From Clostridia bacterium (GTDB lineage Bacteria > Bacillota > Clostridia > Peptostreptococcales > Anaerovoracaceae): 64,000 nucleotides of DNA. The translations under genes were made by a program, and so were the position numbers. Under the pieces are notes generated by a model. That model was not told the origin of the DNA and did not search any database. It saw only the letters and a list, made by a program, of their open reading frames with translations. Where the stretch lies: NCBI GenBank assembly GCA_902363595.1, contig CABJAP010000012.1, positions 1 through 64,000 of the forward strand, written 5' to 3'. This document shows, piece by piece, positions 16,979 through 25,189 of the stretch; position 1 is the first letter of the stretch, and the number at the start of each line of letters is the position of its first letter.

Positions 16979-18610
16979 ATGAGAAAAGTATTTTACAACG
17001 GAACGATTTATACAGGAGAAAAGAAGCTTTATGCGGACTATGTTATAATTGAAGATAATTTTATCGTGGAAGTGGGAGATGGGTTTGATGAGGAACGGTA
17101 CTGCAAAGAAGGCGCGGAGCTGATCGATCTTAAAGGACGGATGCTGCTGCCAGGGTTTATCGATGCCCACGCCCATCCGTTTACCTCCGCATTTCAGATG
17201 TCGCAGATGGTCCTATCCTTTGACATGGGCAAGGATGAAATTCTGCGAACGGTAAAAACTTATATAAAAGAAAATCCCGAAAATGACAGCTATTTTGGCA
17301 TCGGTTACGGGGAGCACGTCTTTGGTGATGCGGGACCGAACAAGGGGATGCTGGACCGGATTTGCGCAGATAAACCGGTTATCCTGGTGGGAGCATCGGG
17401 CCATGAGGCCTGGGTCAATTCAAAAGCTTTGGAAAGGGCGGGCGTGGACCGGAGTACGCCCGATCCGATCCCGGACGCGCAGTTTTATAAACGGGACGAT
17501 GAAGGGAATCCCAGCGGTCATTTGATTGAGAGCGCACCCATTACCAATGTGATCAAAGCGGTTGACCCTTTTGTGATGGAAAAGGCGGAGCAGACCTTAC
17601 TGAAAATTTTGCGGGATTTCAGCAGTTACGGAATCACGACCATTGTGGATTGCGGATTTATCCCTTATATAAAGGAGCGGGCCGAACAGCTGCTGGACAA
17701 GTTTATCCAAAAGGGACTCCTGCCTCAGAGAATCTTTGGCAGCAACCACATTAACGAGCTGGCGGAGCTGGAGGGATGGCAGGATTATCTGTATCATATG
17801 CGATGCAAATATAATACTGATTATGTGCGCTTCAACACATGGAAGGTGATCAATGACGGTATTGTTGAGGCACGCAGCGCCAGCATGACAGAGCCCTTTT
17901 CCGGCATGGAAAAAACCAGTCCGCCGCTTTTATACGGTGAAACGCTGCACAGCTTGTGTGTCGAGGCTGCATCCTTGGGTTATGACATTCATCTGCACGG
18001 AATCGGCGATCATACGGTGCATGAGAATTTGATGGCTGCGAAAGCTGTGCGGGATGCGGGGTATGAAGATACGATTATTACAAACGCCCATACCCAGTGC
18101 GTCTTAAAAAGCGATATCCCCCTCTTTGCCAGGCTGAAGGTAATCGCCAATACCACAGGGGTGTGGCATTACGGCGATTTGAATGCTGTAGAACTGCTGG
18201 GCAAGAGGGCAGATGAAACCTTCCCTTTATATAGCATCGTTAAGGCCGGTGCCAGGATGAGCCTGGGCAGTGATTTCCCCGGCGACGAATATGGGCCGCA
18301 GCCGCTCAATTCCATAGAGACCGGCGCTACCAGACAGCTGTGCGGACAGCCGGATTCTCCCGTTTTGCAGCCAGAAGAGGAACGGTTGCCAATAAGCGAG
18401 CTGATTAAGGGATTTACAGAAACGGCGGCTTTCCAGGTCAGGATGGATAAAAAAATAGGGACTATTAAAGCCGGAAAATATGCGGATCTGGTTGTGCTGG
18501 ACCAAAATCTGTTTGATGTAAACCCTTATGATATCCACAAAATAAAAGTTTGTATGACCATCATGGACGGCAACATCACATACCAGGATGGGGACTTTTG
18601 CCTGAAATAG
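16979..18610 (+). CDS. YtcJ-like amidohydrolase
   Basis: A 543-residue amidohydrolase-3 family metal hydrolase. The metal-binding D-A-H-A-H-P is near residue 62, and later ligands are HLHGIGDHT and the Asp in SLGSDFP; the C-terminal KIGTIKAGKYADLVVLD closes the composite beta-sandwich typical of the family. There is no signal peptide, so it acts in the cytoplasm. It is the last gene of the island, 15 bases after the kinase gene, and probably removes an acyl or formyl group or opens a ring in the imported substrate; exact chemistry unknown. Confidence 0.85.
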   Translation: MRKVFYNGTIYTGEKKLYADYVIIEDNFIVEVGDGFDEERYCKEGAELIDLKGRMLLPGFIDAHAHPFTSAFQMSQMVLSFDMGKDEILRTVKTYIKENPENDSYFGIGYGEHVFGDAGPNKGMLDRICADKPVILVGASGHEAWVNSKALERAGVDRSTPDPIPDAQFYKRDDEGNPSGHLIESAPITNVIKAVDPFVMEKAEQTLLKILRDFSSYGITTIVDCGFIPYIKERAEQLLDKFIQKGLLPQRIFGSNHINELAELEGWQDYLYHMRCKYNTDYVRFNTWKVINDGIVEARSASMTEPFSGMEKTSPPLLYGETLHSLCVEAASLGYDIHLHGIGDHTVHENLMAAKAVRDAGYEDTIITNAHTQCVLKSDIPLFARLKVIANTTGVWHYGDLNAVELLGKRADETFPLYSIVKAGARMSLGSDFPGDEYGPQPLNSIETGATRQLCGQPDSPVLQPEEERLPISELIKGFTETAAFQVRMDKKIGTIKAGKYADLVVLDQNLFDVNPYDIHKIKVCMTIMDGNITYQDGDFCLK

Positions 18611-18694
18611 AGATAACAGCTGCGCCTTGTATTTTTCCATTAACTGCGCAAACTAATCATAGTTATTTTCACTTTGATTAGGAAAGGTAAATAT

Positions 18695-19690
18695 ATGAAA
18701 TTTGACGCAGTTTATTATGAACCGGACAGCTTGAACTACCCTTTGGGCAAACAGCTGAAAGAGAACTATGGCAGTCTGCCCTGGATAGCGATTGAAAATC
18801 ACAATGCAATTCAAGAGATGCGGGAGAAGCCAAATGCTGAGTTCGCCAGGATGAAGCGGAATTTGATCGTCGGAACCCGGAAAACTCATAAATACACAGA
18901 AAATCATAAGGTATCGGATTATCTGGTGCCTTATACATCCTCGGGCTGTACCGCCATGTGCCTGTACTGCTATTTGGTTTGCAACTATAACAAATGCGCA
19001 TATCTCCGTCTCTTTGTCAACCGTGAACAGATGCTGGACCGGCTCATTAAACGGAGCAAAACGGCTGGGCGGGAGCTGACCTTCGAAATTGGCAGCAATA
19101 GCGACCTGGTGCTGGAAAACACCATTACGGAAAATCTGCTATATACCATTCCAAGGTTTGCAAAAGAGGGCTCCGGCCGCCTTACGTTTCCAACTAAATT
19201 TCATATGGTTGATTCTTTGCTGGATTTGCCCCATGAAGGGAAAGTCATTTTTCGAATGAGCGTTAATCCGCAGCCACTGATTAAGCGAGTTGAATTGGGG
19301 ACCTCCGATTTGAAGCAGCGAATTACGGCAGTGAACAACATGTGTCAAGCAGGATACCCATGCGGAATTTTGATTGCCCCGGTTATTTTATGCGAGAATT
19401 GGAAGGAACTGTATACAGAGCTTTTCGAAGAATTGAAAGAAGGTTTGACTGAGAAAGCACGAAGTCAGCTGTTTTTGGAAATTATCCTGATGACCTATTC
19501 TTACGTCCATCGAGCGATCAACGGTGAGGCATTTCCCGGGCTGCCGGATTTGTACGATAAGGAAATGATGACTGGCCGCGGACGAGGACGTTATTGCTAT
19601 CGGATAGAGGAACGAGATAAAGCTGAATCTTATTTAAGGACTGAAATAAAACGGATTCTTGGAGATGTACCCATTCTTTATATCAGTTAG
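18695..19690 (+). CDS. splB: Spore photoproduct lyase-family radical SAM protein
   Basis: A 331-residue radical SAM enzyme. The cluster motif is C-x3-C-x2-C at Cys85, Cys89 and Cys92 (SSGCTAMCLYC), followed at once by YLVCNYNKC, as in SplB proteins, which reverse the thymine dimer of UV-irradiated spores. Length fits SplB. The ATG at 18695 follows AGGAAAGG; a TTG 21 bases upstream is less likely. SplB would imply that the organism forms spores, in line with spoVG further on. A related non-photolyase function is possible. Confidence 0.8.
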   Translation: MKFDAVYYEPDSLNYPLGKQLKENYGSLPWIAIENHNAIQEMREKPNAEFARMKRNLIVGTRKTHKYTENHKVSDYLVPYTSSGCTAMCLYCYLVCNYNKCAYLRLFVNREQMLDRLIKRSKTAGRELTFEIGSNSDLVLENTITENLLYTIPRFAKEGSGRLTFPTKFHMVDSLLDLPHEGKVIFRMSVNPQPLIKRVELGTSDLKQRITAVNNMCQAGYPCGILIAPVILCENWKELYTELFEELKEGLTEKARSQLFLEIILMTYSYVHRAINGEAFPGLPDLYDKEMMTGRGRGRYCYRIEERDKAESYLRTEIKRILGDVPILYIS

Positions 19691-19825
19691 AAATAAGATG
19701 AGTTTGAGAGACAAGGGTCATGGGGCGGTTCTTTTTCTAATTGTCCGCAGATAACAAAAAAAGTCGAGAGACTTTCGAGATTCATGTGATATCATATGAA
19801 CGAACAAAGGACAGGAGGCAGAAAG

Positions 19826-20713
19826 ATGGAAGAGCAGCTGAAAGCCGTGCAGTGTATGCAGGATTATATTGAAACCCATATTGAAGAAACCATTACGCTG
19901 GCTGATCTGGCAAAGGTATCGTTCTTTTCCCCATGGTATGCCTATCGATTATTTAAAGCCTATACAAACTACACGCCAGCGGACTATATCAGGCGGCTCA
20001 GGCTATCCAAGTCGGCTTTAAGACTTCGGGACGGAAATTTCCGGGTGATCGACGTGGCATTTGATTTGGGGTTTCAAAGCGCTGATGGATATCAGAGGGC
20101 CTTTTATCGGGAGTTTGGATGCAACCCGGGTGAGTATGCCAAAAATCCGGTGCCGCTGTACTTGTTCACGCCGTATGGAGTCATCTACAAGCAAGCAGGA
20201 AAGGAAGGCAGGAACATGGGAGAAGTAAAAAATGTATTCATTCAAGCCGTGAAAAAACCCGAAAGAAAGGTAATCATCAAACGGGGAAAAGAGGCGGAGG
20301 ATTATTTTCAGTATTGTGAAGAAGTGGGATGCGATGTATGGGGGCTGTTGACCAGCATACGCTCCATCAGCGGCGAGCCGGTCTGCATGTGGCTGCCGGA
20401 TAAATATCGAAACCCAGAAACGTCTAAATATGTCCAGGGAGTAGAAGTGTCCGCCGGCTATCAGGAGTCGGTTCCTGACGGCTTTGAGCTGATCAGTCTG
20501 CCGGAAGCGGATTATCTGCTCTTCCAGGGCGAACCCTTTTTGGAAGAAGATTATTGTCAGGCCATCGAAGATGTGCAACAGGCGATTCAAAAGTTTGACC
20601 CAAGCACCCGCGGATATGAATGGGATGACGAAAATCCCCGCATACAGCTGGAACCAATCGGCAGCAGAGGGTATATGGAATTAATGCCCGTAAGCCCTGT
20701 CGGGAAAAAATAA
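19826..20713 (+). CDS. AraC-family regulator with GyrI-like domain
   Basis: A 295-residue Rob/SoxS-style regulator: two N-terminal helix-turn-helix units (about residues 8-105, with LADLAKVSFFSPWYAYRLFK and VAFDLGFQSADGYQRAF) joined to a C-terminal GyrI-like small-molecule-binding domain (from about 140). The longer frame starts 30 bases upstream, but the ATG at 19826 follows AGGAGGC. It stands alone and ends at a strong terminator. Ligand and targets are unknown; Rob-like proteins often control stress and efflux genes. Confidence 0.87.
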   Translation: MEEQLKAVQCMQDYIETHIEETITLADLAKVSFFSPWYAYRLFKAYTNYTPADYIRRLRLSKSALRLRDGNFRVIDVAFDLGFQSADGYQRAFYREFGCNPGEYAKNPVPLYLFTPYGVIYKQAGKEGRNMGEVKNVFIQAVKKPERKVIIKRGKEAEDYFQYCEEVGCDVWGLLTSIRSISGEPVCMWLPDKYRNPETSKYVQGVEVSAGYQESVPDGFELISLPEADYLLFQGEPFLEEDYCQAIEDVQQAIQKFDPSTRGYEWDDENPRIQLEPIGSRGYMELMPVSPVGKK

Positions 20714-20763
20714 TAAACCAAAGTGCCTGCGTTGTTCAGGCGGATAAAGCAGGATTATGACGC

Positions 20764-20818
20764 AAAAAGAGGCGGCTCCAGGGAGGAAATCGTTCCTCCT
20801 CGCTGGGCCGCCTTTTTT
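20764..20818. terminator. Strong bidirectional terminator
   Basis: A two-part hairpin: outer AAAGAGGCGGC pairs with GGCCGCCTTTTTT and inner GGAGGAA pairs with TTCCTCC around ATCG. A and T runs flank both sides, so it serves both the AraC gene and the convergent pyk gene. Confidence 0.85.
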
Positions 20819-20851
20819 AGCTGTAGCAGCTTGTTGAAAACTGATTTAATC

Positions 20852-22273
20852 TTATCTTACTGTTTCTACGCGGATGAGATTGGTTCTTCCGGTACTCTGC
20901 AGTGGCAGACCGGCGCTGATGACGATGGTATCGCCTTCCTTGACAACCTTCATTTTTTTTGCGCCGCCTTCCGCTTGATCCAGCAGCATGTCCCATTGAT
21001 CCTCGTATTGGGTCAGAACCGGATATACGCCCCAGGACAGGGCCAGCTGGTGATACGTCTTTTCTCTCGGCGTGGCAGCTACGATGGGCTGTATCGGCCG
21101 GAACTTGGACATCTTTTCCGCCGTGTAGCCGGACCGGGTAATGGCGATGATGGCCTTGGCTTTTAAGTCATGGGCGGTTGTGCAGGCCGCATGACCGATG
21201 GCGTTGGATTTGTCCTTAGCATCCATTTCATAATCCATGATTTTGTACAGATTGACATCGAAGGCGTCTCTTTCCGCCTGTTTGACGATTTTAGACATGA
21301 CCTTTACGGTTTCAACTGGGTACTTGCCCATGGCGCTTTCCCCTGAAAGCATGACTGCCGAAGTTCCATCAAAGACCGCATTGGCTACGTCTGTGATTTC
21401 TGCTCTTGTAGGCGTAGGGCTTGCGACCATGGATTCCAGCATTTGCGTGGCGGTGATGACGATTTTTCCAGCCTGGCAGCATTCTTTTATAAACTTTTTC
21501 TGGATACCGGGAAGCTTGGCAAAATTCACTTCCACGCCCATATCCCCTCTGGCGACCATGATGCCGTCGGAGTGGGCCAGGATCTGCTTAAAGTTATCGA
21601 TCCCTTCCATATTTTCGATCTTGGAGATGATTTTGATCTTCTCGCCGCCGTTTTCCTTGAGGAAATTCCGCAGGTCGATCACATCCTGCTGGGTACGCAC
21701 AAATGATGCGGCTATATAGTCCACATCGTGTTCAATGCCGAAAAGCAAATCCTGTTTGTCCGCTTCGCTCAGGTATTCCAAATCCAGATGTGTCTTTGGC
21801 ACATTGACGCCTTTGCGATTGCTGATTTTTCCACCGTTTGTTACCCGGCACACGACCTGATCGCCTTCTGTATGCTGCACCTTGAGCGCCACTCTGCCGT
21901 CGTCGATCAAAATCGCGGTTCCGGGGCTGACTTGCCGGGGAAGGTCTTTATAAGTAATGGAACTCTGTTCTTGATTTCCCTTTATATCGGCCGCGGTGAG
22001 GGTAAAGGTTTGTCCATCCTTTAAAACGACGCTGTTTTCAGCAAAGTCGCCGAGACGAATTTCCGGCCCTTTGGTATCCAGCAAAACGGCGGCCGGGATG
22101 CCAAGGCGGTCTCTTACCTTTCGGAATCTGCGGATCATTTCGCTATGCCCCTGATGATCCCCATGGGAGAAATTGAGACGTGCCACATTCATACCGGCTG
22201 CGAGCATTTTTTCCAAAACCTCTTCGCTGGAACTGGCAGGCCCCAATGTGCATACAATTTTAGTCTTTTTCAA
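20852..22273 (-). CDS. pyk: Pyruvate kinase
   Basis: A 473-residue glycolytic pyruvate kinase (phosphoenolpyruvate + ADP to pyruvate + ATP). The N-terminal KTKIVCTLGPASSS, the MNVARLNFSHG segment, the catalytic-site IISKIEN and MVARGDMGVE blocks and the allosteric C-terminal domain are all present; the extra PEP-utiliser domain found in some Firmicutes is absent. The best start is TTG at 22273, six bases after AAGAGGTG; GTG at 22282 is an alternative. It overlaps or abuts the end of mnmM, so the two are co-transcribed. Confidence 0.95.
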   Translation of the reverse strand: MKKTKIVCTLGPASSSEEVLEKMLAAGMNVARLNFSHGDHQGHSEMIRRFRKVRDRLGIPAAVLLDTKGPEIRLGDFAENSVVLKDGQTFTLTAADIKGNQEQSSITYKDLPRQVSPGTAILIDDGRVALKVQHTEGDQVVCRVTNGGKISNRKGVNVPKTHLDLEYLSEADKQDLLFGIEHDVDYIAASFVRTQQDVIDLRNFLKENGGEKIKIISKIENMEGIDNFKQILAHSDGIMVARGDMGVEVNFAKLPGIQKKFIKECCQAGKIVITATQMLESMVASPTPTRAEITDVANAVFDGTSAVMLSGESAMGKYPVETVKVMSKIVKQAERDAFDVNLYKIMDYEMDAKDKSNAIGHAACTTAHDLKAKAIIAITRSGYTAEKMSKFRPIQPIVAATPREKTYHQLALSWGVYPVLTQYEDQWDMLLDQAEGGAKKMKVVKEGDTIVISAGLPLQSTGRTNLIRVETVR

Positions 22274-22865
22274 TTTCAACACCTCTTTTCAATGATATCA
22301 ATAAAATTTCAGGCGGATGGTTTCGCTGGTTGAGCATATTGATATATGCGACGTGATATGTTCGCTGATCCAGATTACGGGCCAGCTTCAGGACCTGCTG
22401 CTTTTCTTCTTCCCCGCCGGGATGGCCGCTGTACATGGTAATACAGATCAGTCCGTCCACAGCAAGAAGCCGGAGCGCTGCTTTTACGGCCTTTACGGTC
22501 GTTTCCCCGCAAGTAGCGATCTCCCTCAAAGCAGCAGGCAAATATCCCAGGTTAAAGACAACTGCCTGAACGTTTCCCTTTATATATGCGCCCATATGTT
22601 CGTGGCTGTCCTGTATCAGATGAACCTGGTCAGAATACAAGCCTTCTTTTATAAGGGCGTCTTTTGTCCGTTCGATTGCTGTTTTTTGAATATCGAACGC
22701 GTAAATTTCCTTTGCACCGGATCGGAGCAGAGCAATGGTATCGTTTCCATTACCGCAGGTAGCATCGACAGCTGTCCCGCCGTCCTGCAGGTAGAGGGAT
22801 ACGAAATGCATCGCCAACTGCGTGGTGCTGCGTATTAGATTTTTCATGGACTTATTATAGCACAA
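22260..22865 (-). CDS. mnmM: tRNA (mnm5s2U34) methyltransferase MnmM/YtqB family
   Basis: A 201-residue class I SAM methyltransferase. The SAM-binding VDATCGNGNDT is near residue 34, the acidic DIQ follows, and the family signatures FNLGYLP (near 108) and YSGHPGGEEE (near 143) match YtqB. YtqB of Bacillus was shown to be MnmM, which methylates the wobble uridine side chain of certain tRNAs. The first codon is GTG at 22865 with AGAGA upstream; an ATG 18 bases later is possible. A TATAAT lies directly at this start, so the transcript may be nearly leaderless. Confidence 0.85.
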   Translation of the reverse strand: MCYNKSMKNLIRSTTQLAMHFVSLYLQDGGTAVDATCGNGNDTIALLRSGAKEIYAFDIQKTAIERTKDALIKEGLYSDQVHLIQDSHEHMGAYIKGNVQAVVFNLGYLPAALREIATCGETTVKAVKAALRLLAVDGLICITMYSGHPGGEEEKQQVLKLARNLDQRTYHVAYINMLNQRNHPPEILLISLKRGVEIEKD

Positions 22866-23206
22866 GCAATCTCTTTTCGCATTATAAACATGGAAGGGAA
22901 GGGGCGTGGAGTGCGGCGCCGGCCCTCCGCATATCTTGATTTTAAGTTTTTTTGTGGATTTCTATTCGAAATGGACATTGTATGCAAAAATCCCCATTTC
23001 GAATATAAATGGGACTATTTTACATTTTAGCCTGCCTGATTTCGCATCAACAGAGCTTGCTGCGAAGTGTGGGGCAATTCCCCAGAATAAGAATTGGCCC
23101 ATGGGGAATGATAGTATTAATTATGAAGATAAGCAGGATTACGCTGAGCAAATACACGGCTGCAAAAGAATAAATCATTTTATCTGATTTTATCTAAAAA
23201 AATATG
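22866..23206. other. Intergenic region before tRNA cluster
   Basis: I see no gene here. The stretch contains a perfect 12-bp hairpin (22963-23005) and a looser set of repeated AATTCCCC / GGGGAAT words around 23070-23110 that could fold. The rest is AT-rich and leads into the tRNA promoter at 23207. Confidence 0.5.
22963..23005. repeat. Perfect 12-bp inverted repeat
   Basis: TATTCGAAATGG (22963-22974) is an exact inverted repeat of CCATTTCGAATA (22994-23005), with a 19-base loop. No T-tract follows, so it is not a clear terminator. Confidence 0.7.
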
Positions 23207-23235
23207 TTGACAGATGGACCATGAAATGGTAATAT
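23207..23235 (+). promoter_or_regulatory. tRNA operon promoter P1
   Basis: TTGACA (23207-23212) and TAATAT (23230-23235) with a 17-base spacer, 33 bases upstream of the first tRNA. This is a strong sigma-A type promoter. Confidence 0.8.
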
Positions 23236-23267
23236 AACTCTTGCAGTTACTTCGAAAGTACTGATGT

Positions 23268-23344
23268 GGCGGTGTAGCTTAGTTGGCTAGAGCGTCCGGT
23301 TCATACCCGGAAGGTCGGAGGTTCGACTCCTCTCGCCGCTACCA
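23268..23344 (+). tRNA. tRNA-Met (CAT)
   Basis: A full cloverleaf: acceptor GGCGGTG pairs with CGCCGCT (two G-U pairs), anticodon stem TCCGG/CCGGA with loop TTCATAC, T-loop GTTCGACTC and encoded CCA. The anticodon stem lacks the three G-C pairs of initiators, so this is an elongator; a lysidine-modified Ile2 tRNA cannot be excluded by eye. Confidence 0.88.
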
Positions 23345-23349
23345 CTTTC

Positions 23350-23425
23350 GGGCGTTTAGCTCAGCTGGGAGAGCACCTGCCTTACAAGCAGGGGGTCATA
23401 GGTTCGAGCCCTATAACGCCCACCA
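23350..23425 (+). tRNA. tRNA-Val (TAC)
   Basis: Acceptor GGGCGTT pairs with AACGCCC; the anticodon stem is CCTGC/GCAGG with loop CTTACAA, giving TAC. CCA is encoded. It starts five bases after the previous tRNA. Confidence 0.93.
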
Positions 23426-23431
23426 AATTGC

Positions 23432-23508
23432 GGTCCGGTAGTTCAGTTGGTTAGAATGCCAGCCTGTCACGCTGGAGGTCGACGGTTCGAGCCCGTTCCG
23501 GATCGCCA
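23432..23508 (+). tRNA. tRNA-Asp (GTC)
   Basis: Acceptor GGTCCGG pairs with CCGGATC, discriminator G and encoded CCA; anticodon stem CCAGC/GCTGG with loop CTGTCAC, giving GTC. Confidence 0.93.
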
Positions 23509-23526
23509 ATTTTTAGAAATTCAGTA

Positions 23527-23555
23527 TTGCATAAGTGGCTTGCCGCATATATAAT
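23527..23555 (+). promoter_or_regulatory. Internal tRNA promoter P2
   Basis: TTGCAT (23527-23532) and TATAAT (23550-23555) are 17 bases apart, 15 bases before tRNA-His. The -10 lies inside an AT-rich dyad (GCATATA / TATATGC). It would allow the last three tRNAs to be made separately. Confidence 0.6.
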
Positions 23556-23570
23556 ATATATGCGATATGT

Positions 23571-23647
23571 GGTGGGTATCGTCAAGTGGTTAAGACAATG
23601 GGTTGTGGCTCCATTATGCGTGGGTTCGAATCCCACTATCCACCCCA
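23571..23647 (+). tRNA. tRNA-His (GTG)
   Basis: The extra G(-1) at 23571 faces C73, as expected for tRNA-His. Acceptor GTGGGTA pairs with TATCCAC; the anticodon loop TTGTGGC gives GTG; CCA is encoded. Confidence 0.92.
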
Positions 23648-23662
23648 ATTTAATAACAGCGA

Positions 23663-23737
23663 TGGGGTATCGCCAAGCGGTAAGGCAATGGATTCTGATT
23701 CCATCATGCGCAGGTTCGAATCCTGCTACCCTAGCCA
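23663..23737 (+). tRNA. tRNA-Gln (CTG)
   Basis: Acceptor TGGGGTA pairs with TACCCTA, discriminator G, encoded CCA. Anticodon stem ATGGA/TCCAT with loop TTCTGAT gives CTG, the rarer Gln isoacceptor. Confidence 0.9.
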
Positions 23738-23771
23738 ATAGATGCGGCAGAGCAATCGCTTTGCCGGATGC

Positions 23772-23846
<75 letters not shown>

Positions 23847-23852
23847 AGAGTG

Positions 23853-23885
23853 AGACTTCAATGTTTATAACGTTGAAGTCTTTTT
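23853..23885 (+). terminator. tRNA operon terminator
   Basis: AGACTTCAA (23853-23861) pairs with TTGAAGTCT (23873-23881), followed by a T-run. Confidence 0.85.
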
Positions 23886-24081
23886 AATTTGAAAAAGCGC
23901 ATTGCGGTGCACAGCTGCGAAAAATGGATTTTCTTAGAGATTTTTTTGCAGACGTCTGTGTACGCCTGGCTGCTTTCGGTTGTTGTTTCTGCCGCCAAGC
24001 TACGCACAGCCGTATCCCTGCTTCAACCCATAAGGACAACAAACGTATTAAAAGATAAAGAATATGAAAGAGGAGTATAGC

Positions 24082-25020
24082 ATGAACAAGACATTTTATT
24101 TCAAAGACTGCTATCAGCCAAATCACAAGAACTTACGGCGCTGGACACTCATTATACTAGCGCTGGCAATTTGCCTGATTGCAGCCGGATGCACAGATGA
24201 CGGCCGGCAAGGGACAGGGGCTGCGGCTATATCGCCAGAGGATATTCCGGAATATTCCCAGCAGCCATACATCGAGATCAACGGAAACGAACCGTATTTT
24301 GACCAGGCCGATTTGACGACAACGGCCTTTGAAACCTACAGCGACCTGGACGATCTCGGCCGGTGCGGCGAGGCCTATGCCTGCGTGGGAAAAGAAGTGA
24401 TGCCCACCGAGAAGCGAGGTTCCATCGGAATGATCAAGCCCGCAGGCTGGCATACTGCCAAATACCAAAACGTGGATGGAAAGTATTTATACAATCGCTG
24501 CCACCTGATCGGCTACCAGCTGACAGCGGAAAACGCCAATGAAAAGAACCTGATTACAGGCACCCGCTATCTCAATGTGGAAGGGATGCTGCCCTTTGAG
24601 AACGAAGTGGCGGAATATGTGAAAGAAACCAATAACCATGTACTGTACCGGGTTACTCCCGTCTATGACGGCGATAACCTGCTGGCGGACGGCGTGCTGA
24701 TGGAAGCTTTATCGGTGGAAGATCAGGGGGAAGGTGTGAAATTCAACGTATTTGCCTACAACGTACAGCCGGATATTGCCATCGACTATCAGACCGGGGA
24801 GAGCCATATGAAGGACCAGACCGGGACAAAGGCAGAAACGACTGCTGCCTCGCAAGAAAGCACACAGGAATATATTGTGAATCGAAACTCGGACATTTTC
24901 CATAAACCCACTTGCGCAAGCGTCAAGAAAATGGCGGATAAAAATAAGGAACCTTTCAAAGGAAGGAGAAGCGTACTCATCGATCAAGGGCTGAAGCCCT
25001 GCGGAAACTGCCATCCATAA
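24082..25020 (+). CDS. Secreted DNA/RNA non-specific endonuclease lipoprotein
   Basis: A 312-residue lipoprotein: N-terminal hydrophobic segment ending in the lipobox IAAGC near residue 32, so it is anchored outside the cell. The nuclease domain follows, with NRCHLIGYQL near residue 137 in the place of the DRGH motif of EndA-type beta-beta-alpha-metal nucleases, and the Asn-rich NEKNLITGTRYLN segment. A C-terminal module (about 268-312) holds FHKPTC and CGNCH, a likely Zn-binding or DNA-binding finger also seen on other secreted nucleases. Start ATG follows AGAGGAG. Uptake of, or feeding on, extracellular DNA is a plausible role. Confidence 0.85.
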   Translation: MNKTFYFKDCYQPNHKNLRRWTLIILALAICLIAAGCTDDGRQGTGAAAISPEDIPEYSQQPYIEINGNEPYFDQADLTTTAFETYSDLDDLGRCGEAYACVGKEVMPTEKRGSIGMIKPAGWHTAKYQNVDGKYLYNRCHLIGYQLTAENANEKNLITGTRYLNVEGMLPFENEVAEYVKETNNHVLYRVTPVYDGDNLLADGVLMEALSVEDQGEGVKFNVFAYNVQPDIAIDYQTGESHMKDQTGTKAETTAASQESTQEYIVNRNSDIFHKPTCASVKKMADKNKEPFKGRRSVLIDQGLKPCGNCHP

Positions 25021-25049
25021 ACGCTCTACCATCCAGCCGTATTGACTCA

Positions 25050-25107
25050 AAACAGGGCTGCTGCATAAAAGCGATTTGCTACATGCGGCAGCCCTGTTTT
25101 TATTTTT
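25050..25107 (+). terminator. Intrinsic terminator after nuclease gene
   Basis: AAACAGGGCTGC pairs with GCAGCCCTGTTTTT around a roughly 24-base loop. The T-run merges into the sigma-54 promoter at 25107. Confidence 0.85.
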
Positions 25108-25122
25108 GGCACCAAAATTGCA
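25107..25122 (+). promoter_or_regulatory. Sigma-54 promoter for MFS gene
   Basis: TGGCACCAAAATTGCA has the invariant GG at 25108-25109 and GC at 25120-25121, the exact 12-base offset of -24/-12 promoters. It lies 68 bases before the transporter start, and the activator gene is immediately downstream of the transporter. Confidence 0.85.
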
Positions 25123-25189
25123 TAAAATAATAGCGTGAAATTGATTTATCCCATTCGCAATTCATTCTTGGATGTTGAAGGAGGAAATT

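Noticed and set aside
22906..23187. Open frame of 93 residues before the tRNAs
   Set aside because: It crosses a perfect hairpin, has no ribosome site and no family likeness.
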